The notes below the pieces were generated by a model. The model was not told where the DNA came from. It saw only the letters and a program-made list of their open reading frames with translations, and ran no database searches. Shown here piece after piece: positions 55,869 through 64,000 of a DNA stretch of 64,000 nucleotides. The DNA comes from an uncultured bacterium. Lineage in GTDB: Bacteria; Patescibacteriota; Gracilibacteria; Absconditabacterales; Absconditicoccaceae. Both the position numbers and the translations under genes were made by a program. Where the stretch lies: positions 1 to 64,000 of the forward strand of contig CAMVNG010000002.1 of NCBI GenBank assembly GCA_947168815.1, written 5' to 3'. Each line of letters begins with the position of its first letter. Within the stretch, counting starts at the first letter, position 1.

Positions 55869-56924
55869 TTATTCTATTTCAAAAACGAATCAATCATGAT
55901 CGGATCAATCGATGTGAATTTTTTTAAAGTTTTTAACTTTTAATGAGTTGGTAACAAATGCCTGATCAATATGACTCCAGAGGATAGGAAAATATCAAAT
56001 ATATTTTCTGAATCGTGTTGGTAGAAATGTAAAATCTTTATGTATTTTTAACATTTCTGATAAGTTTCGTGTGAAAAGCATAGGAACGCTTCTTGTAATA
56101 TTCCTAAACTTTCATTGAAAATCATTAACAAAGGTTTTATAGTAATGAGACCATGGACTAAGGTTAAAATCTCAGATCATAATAATTTTTGCATCTTCAT
56201 CTCTTGAGTTCTCATGTTCTAGAAAGAATTCTTTTTTTATTATATTAAGTTGTTGATTCCTTTTTTTAAAATCAAAATATGAGGTAGGTGAGCTGGTATG
56301 AATGAGATAAAAATAGTAAGGAATACTATCTTTTTCTACCATGAAATATCAATATTTCCATGCACTTGTTTGTTTAAATATTGAGTGAAAGTTAGTGATT
56401 GGATATTTACTCATAACAACACTTCATCCAAAAATTCTTGATCGATTAGTTTTGTCAAAATATGGATATTTTTCATTGATATAATCTTTTAAATTTTCTT
56501 CATGCTCATCTGAAAATTCAACGAACATAACAACATCTGGATCTTCATTAGATATAGTCTGTTTTATGGCGTCATAATTAAAATTCTCTTTATAGATGTT
56601 AGAAAACAATATTTTTATAGGAGCATCTAGTTCTCACTTTTCTAAATAGTCTTGATTATAAAAATTATTTAACTCATTCGCATATAATCAAAAAAGAATT
56701 CAAAATAAGATTAAAAACAAAGGGGAAAGCTTTATTTTTAACGATTTTTTTTGACTTTTTGAATATATATTTTTTCAGACAATGAAGAGTAAATAGATAA
56801 CTATAAGTAAGAGAAATCATCAAATATATGGAAGAAAACTAATAATTAATTCTCCATTATATCATTCTCTAAAGAAAAACAGTATAAGAAATCACAAAAA
56901 TAATATTGATAATATGATAAGCAT
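55869..56924 (-). CDS. Membrane-anchored endonuclease/exonuclease/phosphatase (EEP) family protein
   Basis: A 351-aa protein. Two or three hydrophobic helices (about 1-75) precede an EEP-fold domain: KILFSNIYKENFNYD with Asn, DPDVVMFVEFSDEHEENL with the metal-binding Glu, MIGDFNLSPGSHYYK (family GDFNxxP), and the C-terminal IDGSDHDGFVFEIE (family SDHxP) with the catalytic Asp-His. These enzymes cut phosphodiesters; membrane-anchored members may act on nucleic acids or lipids outside the cell. A typical close match is YafD-like. Its exact substrate is unknown. Confidence 0.85.
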
Positions 56925-57021
56925 TAATTTATTCCAAGAATAAAGTCATCCGAACTTATAAAAATATAAATAATATTATCAAGATATTATAAAGTAATGG
57001 GGTAAATAAAATATCATTAAT

Positions 57022-57050
57022 TTGACGAAATATGTTGTTATCATTATACT
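57022..57050 (+). promoter_or_regulatory. Promoter of the 57079 gene
   Basis: TTGACG, 17 bases, TATACT. The transcript would begin near 57057, so the ATG at 57079 is favoured over 57055, and the upstream TTG in the -35 box is excluded. Confidence 0.65.
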
Positions 57051-57078
57051 TAAGATGAATTTTATTAGTGTGAAGAGG

Positions 57079-58188
57079 ATGGAGACACTTGCAAGTTTAG
57101 AAGATAGAAAATCATTTAGCACAATACATTACCTATTGAAGACGGTTAATGATTTTTTATCTGATTGCTCAGATGAGGAGCTTGAGTACTTTAAACAGCA
57201 AGCAGTTCAATTAGAAGAATATGATGTTGCTAAATGGATAAAAGAGGAGCAGACACAAAGATCATTTTCATCTAAAAGAATGCCATCTGAAGTTATTCAT
57301 TTGGTTCAAAAAAGTTCAGAAGATGTTGAAAATATTTTGAAGGAGAAAGTTCCATCTAATAGTAATGTTTTAAATAGTTCAAATGATTTAAATACAAATA
57401 AAAATCAAGATTCTGTTCAAAGCAATGAATCTGGTCGAAGTACACAAAGTACTAACTCTATTCAAAATGTAGATGGAGATTCTAAAAATTCTTCTAGTGA
57501 AAATAAATCAGCCAAAATTGTCCCAATTCAACAGCCTGTATATCAAGAAGAGAATCTTAAAAAGAAGAGACTCCTTGATTTTGTACTGCCCAAGAAATGG
57601 GACCCCTTAAAAAAAGTTGAAAGTAAGAATAATTGAATTGATGGTATTGCACAAACGACAGAAAATTGAAGTGATAATGGCGTTAAAAAAGAAGATAATA
57701 TTTCAAAAACTTTAGACATTAATATCCCCCAAAAATCTGAGACTACTCCAATTAAAGATATTAAGGAAAAGTGAACTATGACGATCATATCTGATGATGT
57801 TGAGGTCTCAAAAGAATTATTACTTTCGGATTTAAAAAAGAAAGCAACATTGTTAAGGGAGAAATCTATAAACTTAGTACAAAACCATTTTGAAAACGAT
57901 GTTAGATATTCAATGTATGTGAAAGAATTAATATCTTATTTCGAAGAAGCGTGTTCTAAGAACTCTGATTTAATTCAATCATTGTGATTAAATGAATCGT
58001 TTGATGAGATTTATGGTAGATATAAAACGCTACAAACAGGCATGGTCGCTGAACAAATAACAAGGGCTGAGTATTTTAATTGAGTAATCTCAATGTTTGA
58101 AAACTTGGAAGATACAATAGAAAAAGCAAAAAAATGAGAACTAAAAGATTGATTATGAGACTGAAGTAAAGAATTAATACTAAAATAA
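57079..58188 (+). CDS. Hypothetical protein with long disordered Ser/Asn middle (369 aa)
   Basis: N-terminal part METLASLEDRKSFSTIHYLL to about residue 75 is helical (DELEYFKQQAVQLEEYD type). Residues about 95-230 are low-complexity, rich in Ser, Asn, Asp and Lys (NSSNDLNTNKNQ). The C-terminal 130 residues are helical (LLLSDLKKKATLLREKS, LISYFEEACSKNSDL, YGRYKTLQTGMV). TGA-Gly codons occur only in the second half (from 57633). No signal peptide or known domain. Possible scaffold or surface-linked protein; the disordered middle gives little sequence signal. Confidence 0.6.
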
Positions 58189-58222
58189 AAACCCCTCCTT
58201 GAATTACAAGAAGGGATTTTTT
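58188..58222. terminator. Bidirectional hairpin between convergent genes
   Basis: CCCTTCTTG/CAAGGAGGG on the minus strand (one G-U) with five T; the plus strand has one C-A mismatch and eight T. The better stem on the minus side suggests it is mainly the terminator of the 58242 gene. The TAA that would end a UGA read-through of that gene lies in its loop. Confidence 0.75.
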
Positions 58223-58241
58223 TTATAAAATTACATTGTGG

Positions 58242-59000
58242 TCATTCTAACAGAGCAAATCCACAAGCATCTTCAGCAGAGGATACCGTAAGACTGATTA
58301 TTCCAGGTTGCATAACTTTAACATAGATCCGTTCTGCGTGATCTCCAGCCTGTTGTACAAGCGTTGTGCCAGAGGCAAATGCAGGGAATTGCATAATACC
58401 CGAACGTATTGAATCAATCTTAATTAAGTTGCCAGTTTTATCGAGAGACTCACGACTAGTTTCCAAGAATTCGATTGAACAAATATCACTTTTGCGCAGA
58501 CTATCCGAATATTCTTCTACCCAGAAGGGGATTTCCAAAAGGCTATCAGATTTAGATGAATACTTGAGAAGTTTTGCAACATAGATACTATCGTTTGGTC
58601 GCAGTATTTGTGTTGAACAGTCCCACTCTATGGAGTCTCCATTTTCATCAAATAACGCCCATAAAGGAATTCTTCTCCCAGTTTCGATCACAATGAGATA
58701 CTTTTTACCTGCAGGAATGTCAGTATATAGTTCAACACTATCATTACCCATAATTTGTGTAATACCGTCATCCGAAGGGGTCATAGATGGAATAGATGGT
58801 TTGTACTCAAGTGGTCTCTTTTGATAACCATCAATGAGCTTGCCTCTAGTCTTTTTCAGGATACAGGAATCAATCTCTTGAAGAGCTTGTTCGTCATCTG
58901 CTTTATATCCCTGAGGGATAGAAAGCCACACTAGGAAGAACACGACTATTAGTGTACATGTCCAGCCAATTTTCGTTTTTAAAGAACTTCTTTTACTCAT
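58242..59000 (-). CDS. Unknown exported or membrane-anchored protein; UGA-free and apparently ending at UGA
   Basis: A 252-aa protein with a short basic start (MSKRSSLKTK), one hydrophobic segment (about 11-29) and a strand-rich extracytoplasmic region with recurrent Asp-Ser pairs (NDSIYVAK, KSDSLLEI, YSDSLRKS) and several Cys. All 15 glycines are GGN and there is no internal TGA. GC content is visibly high. The frame reaches TGA after CGFALLE. If UGA is read as Gly here, 12 to 13 extra residues follow to a TAA at 58204, inside the terminator loop. Promoter TTGACA-16-TATTAT and an A/C-rich leader with AAAATACAAAT lie upstream. The start at 59000 follows the leader. Unrecognised; very likely from a standard-code donor. 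Confidence 0.68.
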   Translation of the reverse strand: MSKRSSLKTKIGWTCTLIVVFFLVWLSIPQGYKADDEQALQEIDSCILKKTRGKLIDGYQKRPLEYKPSIPSMTPSDDGITQIMGNDSVELYTDIPAGKKYLIVIETGRRIPLWALFDENGDSIEWDCSTQILRPNDSIYVAKLLKYSSKSDSLLEIPFWVEEYSDSLRKSDICSIEFLETSRESLDKTGNLIKIDSIRSGIMQFPAFASGTTLVQQAGDHAERIYVKVMQPGIISLTVSSAEDACGFALLE

Positions 59001-59050
59001 AATACTAGAAAATTTTGAGGATTTGTATTTTGTTTTTTTTTGCGAGGGGT

Positions 59051-59078
59051 ATAATATCAAATATAATATTAATGTCAA
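59051..59078 (-). promoter_or_regulatory. Promoter of the 58242 UGA-free gene
   Basis: Minus strand TTGACA, 16 bases, TATTAT. Excludes the longer ORF beginning at 59096, which would start upstream of the promoter. Confidence 0.65.
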
Positions 59079-59146
59079 GAGAAAAAGAAATTGCATTTTT
59101 ACGCCTATTATTTAGAAGATAAATGTTTTAATGATTAAGAAATAAG

Positions 59147-59707
59147 ATGAAAAATTTTGAATATTGCAAATATACATATTTACATAGAAGAGCATTACTT
59201 CACTATATTCAAAAAAATCAATATTTAACAAATGATGAAAAAATAATTCTAATAGAAAGAGCAAAGGTTCATGATATGGATAAAATGACTCTTTATTTTT
59301 TTCGAGAGAAGGAAAAAGCATCAAAATATCATAGAGAACACTCAACACACCATATTAAGCATTGAAAAGTTTTTTCTGAATATGATCTATTAGAATCAAT
59401 TTTTGATTATGAATGCGCTGCATTAACTAAACCTGATAAACCATTGAATGCATATGATACAGTCCTTGCATATTATGCTGATTTTAAAAATGATTATTTA
59501 CCTATATTAGAGAGATTGCATATGGATGAGTCCTATCTTGCTGTCGATGAAGATGATAAAAAATATATTGAGAAATTCTTGCCACAAGAAGCTGATATTA
59601 TTTCAGAAATCCAATCTTATTTAATTCAGAGTAATGATGTCTTGTATAAACAACTTTGAAGCGATTTGTGCTCAGAAAAAGAGTATAGAGATTTAAAATT
59701 TTGATAA
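59147..59707 (+). CDS. Hypothetical protein resembling DUF5662 (His/Asp-rich)
   Basis: A 186-aa soluble protein. MKNFEYCKYTYLHRRALLHY starts it; the stretch RAKVHDMDKMTLYFF followed by KYHREHSTHHIKHG (residues about 40-75) closely resembles DUF5662-like proteins with a HD...HH metal-type pattern, whose role is unknown. The C-terminal half is helical and acidic (FLPQEADIISEIQSYL). Only two or three glycines, including TGA at the end before the TAA. Divergent from the UGA-free gene at 58242; the intervening 150 bases hold that gene's promoter. Confidence 0.58.
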
Positions 59708-59890
59708 ATATCTTTAATTACTTTATTTAATGGGACTTTTAATAATTAAATTAAAATGTAATTTTCCAAGAATACGGATATAAACTATTGTTAAACCATT
59801 TTCTTGAACTAACTGAAATGGTAAAATAGTAAATTTTATGTATGATTTCGTAAAGATTTATCAGTTTTTAATTCGGAATTTAAAATACTA

Positions 59891-59919
59891 TTGACTTAAT
59901 TTAATAAAAAATATATGAT
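59891..59919 (+). promoter_or_regulatory. Promoter of the polysaccharide deacetylase gene
   Basis: TTGACT, 17 bases, TATGAT. The gap 59708-59890 otherwise holds a weak hairpin ACCATTT/AAATGGT (59795-59822) and no gene. Confidence 0.6.
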
Positions 59920-59925
59920 ACTGCT

Positions 59926-59945
59926 CGGAATTTTTATTTATTCCG
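59926..59945 (+). other. 5'-end stem-loop of the deacetylase mRNA
   Basis: CGGAA/TTCCG around an AU-rich loop, located at the predicted transcription start and directly before the ATG. It may stabilise the 5' end or tune initiation; the short stem makes this tentative. Confidence 0.35.
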
Positions 59946-59952
59946 CTTTGAA

Positions 59953-60975
59953 ATGAAGAAATCAACTATATGAAAACTGATTTTTGCATCTTCTTTAGCT
60001 CTATCAGCATGCTCAGATTGAAATAAACAGAGTAATGGTGATCAAGTGGACGAAGAGGGTGGCATAGAATATGTTGTAGATGAAGTTAATGACCAGTTAG
60101 GAACTGTAATTAGATATCCTGAAAAATATAAGAATTGGGATAGGTTTGATGAGCAATGACATAATATTTCCGAAAAAATGAGAAATCATGGGTTGGAAAT
60201 AGATACCTTACAAACAGATTCGTTAGAAGCCGATTCTTTGATAAATAGTACAGATACTGTTCCTGATTCACTTGAGAGGCATGAATGAACAGAAGATTCA
60301 TTAAAAATTGATTCGTTGTTCGGTCCCACCGATGATGAAAAACAATTACATCCATTTGAAGTTTTCTCCATTGATAAAAAAATTCAAAAAGTACAGCATC
60401 TAACAGGAAGAGAAGTTTTCATAACTATCGATGATTGACCATCTGAATATACTTCTGAAATTGCACAAGAACTTCATAGAAGAGGACATGAAGTTACCTT
60501 TTTTGTAGTAGGAAATAATGTTAAAGAAAAATATTATCCAGCGATGCAAAAGGCTGTTGAACTTTGACATGAATATGGTAATCATTCCACGACTCATCCT
60601 AATTTTAGAAAAATTTCTTTATATTCTGCAAAAAGTGAGTTGGAAACAACTAAAGAAAAAATAGAAGAGGCTGGAATTTCACCTGCTCCATATTTCAGAT
60701 TCCCTTACTGAAATGAGTTTAAGGATCAAGAGGCTTTTGATAAATACTTAAAGGAAATATGATATGAAAAAGTCTTCCGAACGATAGATACTCGTGATCG
60801 AAATAAAAAAACAACAAAGAACGAATTGATTCGTTCTTTAAAGGATGTTAAACCGTGATCTGTAATTTTAATACACGAGAGACCATATACAGTCGAAAAA
60901 ATTATACCTCCACTAGATTCTGTCTTAAAATCAAAGTGATTACATTCAGTTCCATATCGCCCCATAAAGAAATAA
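59953..60975 (+). CDS. Lipoprotein polysaccharide deacetylase (NodB domain)
   Basis: Removes acetyl groups from a surface polysaccharide or peptidoglycan, outside the cell. 340 aa with a lipobox near residue 20 (ASSLALSACSD), an acidic Asp/Ser/Leu-rich spacer (DSLEADSLINSTD, EDSLKIDSLFG; about 85-120) that extends it from the membrane, then the NodB domain: VFITIDDGPSEYTSEIA (Asp pair), LGHEYGNHSTTHPNF (the two metal His), FRFPYGNEF, and a C-terminal ILIHERP. Several of these glycines are TGA. It has its own promoter. Confidence 0.9.
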
Positions 60976-61078
60976 ATTTCGATGATATATTTTAGTAATC
61001 ACCTTAATATTACTTATGCTTGAAAATAGCAAATAAAAAGTTATCAAAAGGATAATTTTAAATTTTAGTATAATAATC

Positions 61079-62374
61079 ATGAAAAAAGGATACGTAATAA
61101 CAGCTTGTTTATATTTTTTTGTTATCCAATTCTTCATTATTTGAGCCTTATGGTGAGATTCTCATTTTTATACATTATGAGGAATAAATTTTTTGGTATT
61201 TGTTATTTTCCTTTTTTGAGTATCTGTATTAAAAGATAATAATAAAGAAAAGAAAGAAATATATCCAATTGTTAAGGAGAGAGTATCTCAAGAAAGAGTT
61301 GTTGAAGATAAAGTTGTTGTAGAAGAAAAAAATAATGAAAACGAAGCTCCTAGAAGGATAAGGAATGAAGCGCCTATTTCAGAATCTAATATTGAATATA
61401 TTAAAACTAAAATTAATCGTACAAAAAGAAAGCCATTAGCTGAATGAAGTCCTCTATATCGTTTCTTAGTTTTTCTACTCGCATTGTTAGGATTTTGAGG
61501 AATTCTATACTTGTTTTGGGAATCATTAGATTTTATAGCATCAGTTATTGGAGCTGTTGCAATGCTTATCTTTATAGGGGTTTGTTTTAAGGCCTGAAAT
61601 ATTCGAAGAAAGAGTTTACTTTCATCTGTATATTTTTGGATTTTCCTTCTTCTTTTAATATGAGGTATTTTATGATTAGTTTTTTCAGGTAGCTCAACAG
61701 TTGAAAAAGTAAAAGAAGACATCTCTGTATTCTTTGATGGTGTAAAATGAGAGGAAATTAACAATGATGTTAATGAAGAAGAAAATTCTTGATTCTTATA
61801 TGAGATAACAGGAAGTATTTCAGATATTTCTCTAACATGAGAGAATATTGAACCTTTATCTTGAGATAATGATATCGTTTCATCTTGAGAAAGTGATGAG
61901 ACTCTTTGAAATCAAGTTATTGAGAATGAGCAGCCAGTAGAAGAGGCAGTTCAACAACCAAAGGAAGAAAAAACAGCTACAGTTGAAAATGTTGAACCTA
62001 AACCAACTGTAACTACAACACCTAAAAAAGAACCAACTTCACAGGTAACAATGATTGAGGCAATTAAACATCTTATTTCTGCATATAATATACCTGTTTC
62101 AAAATCAACATCTTCTAAGTTTACATATGTCTCAAAGTCTAATGCAAACTATCCTTATATGAAAACAGCTTTAGAAAAGAAAATGATTTGAACAACAACA
62201 AATCCAGATATGATTGTAAGCTGTGAAGTATACATGGTAATGAAAGGGTTGGCTGAAGGATGGAATATTACAAAATCAGCAGATCTTAAGGAAAATTATT
62301 GGAATATGGCAGAATCTAAAGGTTTATTAAATTGATGTGTTAAAGGAGCAAAGCTAACATATGCTAATCTTTAA
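61079..62374 (+). CDS. Multi-pass membrane protein with acidic linker and C-terminal SLH-like domain
   Basis: A 431-aa protein with two hydrophobic helices near the start (YVITACLYFFVIQFFIIGAL, NFLVFVIFLFGVSVL), a charged cytosolic loop (about 60-115), further helices (about 125-205: FLVFLLALLGFGGILYLF, VIGAVAMLIFIGVCFKAG, SVYFWIFLLLLIGGILGLVFS) and an acidic/Pro-rich linker (about 240-325). The final 100 residues, YPYMKTALEKKMIG and TNPDMIVSCEVYMVMKG, look like surface-layer-homology motifs but this is weak. One TATAAT (61067 region) lies just before the ATG. Own terminator. Confidence 0.6.
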
Positions 62375-62394
62375 AAATTAAATATTCTATTCCT

Positions 62395-62424
62395 AAATTC
62401 CTAGAGTAATCTAGGAATTTTTTT
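62395..62424 (+). terminator. Terminator of the 61079 gene
   Basis: AAATTCCTAGA/TCTAGGAATTT perfect 11-bp stem, 4-base loop, followed by T's. Confidence 0.9.
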
Positions 62425-62432
62425 AAATTAAA

Positions 62433-62461
62433 TTGCATTAAAAGTAATAATTCCTTATAGT
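62433..62461 (+). promoter_or_regulatory. Promoter of the 62483 UGA-free gene
   Basis: TTGCAT, 17 bases, TATAGT, then a short A-rich leader (AAGAAAAAAAATATAATAAT) before the ATG. It starts 9 bases after the preceding terminator. Confidence 0.55.
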
Positions 62462-62482
62462 TAAGAAAAAAAATATAATAAT

Positions 62483-63061
62483 ATGGTGTCAATAAGGTAT
62501 AATAAAACATTATGGATTGCTCTGTTCTTAAGTCTTTTTTTTAGCTTCTCTTTTATTTTCTCTGATGTGTTATTCGAAAGAAATGATTTAGGATATAAGG
62601 CTTTAAGTATTCTAAATCAATTCTTTGTGACTATCTTTATGTCTTTAGTAATCTATTGGATCGTCGTTAGAACTAGAGATACGGATAATCAAGTGGTACA
62701 GCTTAGAGGCATACTTAATTTCATAAGTATTGTTATTAAATCATTTGATACAGAGGGAAAAAATGAAAAACTTGTCAAATTAGAAGAATTGAAGGCGAAT
62801 CTTGAATTAGGTAGAAAAAGAATTAAAAGATTTTCGATTTTGGGCATTGCATTGATTAGTTTACTATTAGTAAATGGGTTACTCAATTGCTTTATTGATT
62901 ATTTTACATCACAGAACGCTTTGATTAGTCCACTTATTAATGATGAAACGGATATAGCAAGATTGACGGCTATAAAACGTTGGATCCCCTTTGTCCTTCT
63001 ACTTCTTGCATTTATGCTAGTGCCAAGTTTTATGAGAACAAATCCTTATGAGGAGAAGTAA
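62483..63061 (+). CDS. Unknown four-helix membrane protein (192 aa); UGA-free
   Basis: MVSIRYNKTLWIALFLSLFF leads into four predicted helices (about 8-28, 43-63, 112-132 and 166-184), with a cytosolic helical loop between the second and third (VVQLRGILNFISIVIKSFD, EGKNEKLVKLEELKANLE). Six glycines, all GGN; a membrane protein of the host would use mostly TGA. It has its own promoter, an A-rich leader and a terminator spanning the stop codon. No family recognised. Confidence 0.65.
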   Translation: MVSIRYNKTLWIALFLSLFFSFSFIFSDVLFERNDLGYKALSILNQFFVTIFMSLVIYWIVVRTRDTDNQVVQLRGILNFISIVIKSFDTEGKNEKLVKLEELKANLELGRKRIKRFSILGIALISLLLVNGLLNCFIDYFTSQNALISPLINDETDIARLTAIKRWIPFVLLLLAFMLVPSFMRTNPYEEK

Positions 63062-63074
63062 TGCTTCTCCTTTT
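63051..63074 (+). terminator. Terminator overlapping the 62483 gene stop
   Basis: AGGAGAAG/CTTCTCCT stem spanning the TAA stop, followed by T's, as at 43309. Confidence 0.8.
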
Positions 63075-63136
63075 AACTAAATTAAACTTGAAAAGAAATA
63101 TAGTTTTGATAAGTTTAGCGTAGTTTTATTTTTTTG

Positions 63137-64000
63137 ATGCAGAAAAATCTTATGGCAAAAAAATTCTATATTACAACTGCAATAGCCTATATGAATGCAG
63201 GTCCACATGCATGACATGCTTTAGAGATTGTTCAGACTGATGCATTAGCAAGGATGTATAGATTTTTATGATATGAAGTAACATTTCAGACATGAAGTGA
63301 TGAACACGGTATGAAAATTTGGAATGCATCAAAAGCAGCATGAAAGGAGGTTCATGAATTTGTAAACGGGAATGTAGAACTTTTTAAAACATTGTATAAA
63401 AAGTTAGATATTTCTTATGATAGATTTTTACAAACATCAGATCAAGAACGCCATTATCCTTGAGCACAGTTAATGCGAAAACGTTTAATGGAAAGCTGAG
63501 ATCTTTATAAAAAGTCATATAAATGACTTTATTGTGAGGGATGTGAGGCGTTAAAATTAGAAAAGGATTTAATAAATGGTAGATGTCCAGATCATCCAAA
63601 CAAAGATATTCAGATTATAGAAGAGGAGAATTACTTTTTTAGACTTTCAAAATACAGAGATCAAGTTGCTCAATTGATTAAAGATTGAGTATATAAAATT
63701 GAGCCTGAAATTAGAAAGAACGAAATACTTTCATTCTTAGAAAAAGCTGAAGATGTAAGTTTTTCTCGTCAAAAGTCAAAAATGCCTTGGGGAATTCCTA
63801 TTCCATGAGATGAAGAACATGTTATGTATGTTTGGTGTGATGCATTAACAAATTATATAACATGAACAGGTTTCTGAATAAATGACGATTGGCAGAAGAT
63901 TTGGCCTGCAGATGTACATGTTATATGAAAAGATATCTTAAGATTTCATGCTGCTTTTTGGCCTGCAATGCTTTTATCAGCTAACTTGCCACTACCAAAA
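63137..64000 (+). CDS. metG: Methionyl-tRNA synthetase, 3' truncated by window edge
   Basis: Charges tRNA-Met. The visible 288 residues include the HIGH-type motif NAGPHAGHALEIVQTDAL (PHAGHA for HIGH), QTGSDEHGMKI, a zinc-knuckle region YCEGCEALKLEKD with RCPDHP, and YVWCDALTNYITGTG, GKDILRFHAAFWPAML. The KMSKS motif lies beyond the window. Start could be 63137 or 63152 (MAKKFYITTAIAY). TGA-Gly occurs in the HGHA-like motif and elsewhere. The formylase for initiator Met-tRNA is encoded at 16242. Confidence 0.95.

Noticed and set aside
57022-57078. Longer start (TTG) for the 57079 gene
   Set aside because: The TTG is part of the -35 box of a good promoter, so it cannot be in the mRNA.
59001-59096. 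Longer start at 59096 for the UGA-free gene at 58242
   Set aside because: It lies upstream of the gene's TTGACA/TATTAT promoter; the ATG at 59000 begins the typical membrane-anchor sequence.

Overview
This AT-rich window is from a bacterium that reads UGA as glycine (genetic code 25), as in the Absconditabacteria (SR1) and Gracilibacteria of the candidate phyla radiation. With standard stops nearly every housekeeping gene breaks up. With TGA read as Gly, intact DnaK, five aminoacyl-tRNA synthetases (Gly, Pro, His, Phe alpha, Met), EngB, SecD, APRT and a two-component pair appear, and TGA sits at invariant glycines (EngB P-loop, the DnaK GGGTFD motif, the histidine-kinase G box). All coordinates below use this code; only TAA and TAG end genes, with one possible exception at 58242.

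Layout. 1-6.6 kb: dnaK end, a short transcript, a domain-swapped glycosyltransferase, two UGA-free orphan genes, glyS. 6.7-14 kb: ABC ATPase, FKBP-like lipoprotein, proS, a domain-swapped DsbA-like protein beside a Cys-rich membrane protein, a 479-aa unknown. 14-18.8 kb: rRNA pseudouridine synthase, an EF4/LepA without its GTPase domain, a YidD-Fmt fusion, an O-antigen-ligase-like protein. 18.8-29 kb: OLD-like ATPase/TOPRIM protein, hisS, engB, sensor kinase and response regulator, a sialyltransferase-like gene, pheS, a sugar epimerase, tRNA-Ser. 29-42 kb: YqeY-like protein, T4SS-pilin-like protein, a pair of paralogous unknowns, M23 peptidase, thioredoxin-CcdA fusion, APRT, a three-gene FAD/Fe-S dehydrogenase, MATE exporter with a leader hairpin. 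43.4-53.5 kb: a four-gene operon with two giant proteins (1156 and 1439 aa) and two NlpC/P60 hydrolases. 53.5-64 kb: secD, an EEP-family phosphatase, unknowns, a polysaccharide deacetylase and the start of metG.

The clearest unexplained pattern is a class of about nine scattered single genes (2004, 3489, 4148, 34157, 35772, 42356, 42812, 58242, 62483) with no in-frame UGA although together they hold about 57 glycines. In three ordinary genes I counted, 24 of 35 glycines are UGA. Each lies between a sigma70-like promoter and its own hairpin terminator, and most have an A/C-rich leader, often with AAATACA, where ordinary genes have U-rich leaders. They look like moron-style cassettes foreign to the host code; one even ends at a UGA.

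The second theme is domain rearrangement: a GT-B glycosyltransferase and a DsbA-like protein that both look circularly permuted, an EF4 lacking its G domain, and a YidD-Fmt fusion. The envelope genes (giant operon, lipoproteins, M23 and NlpC/P60 hydrolases, deacetylase, glycosyltransferases, pilin) suit a small host-attached or predatory cell, but that lifestyle is inferred from the phylum and is not shown here.
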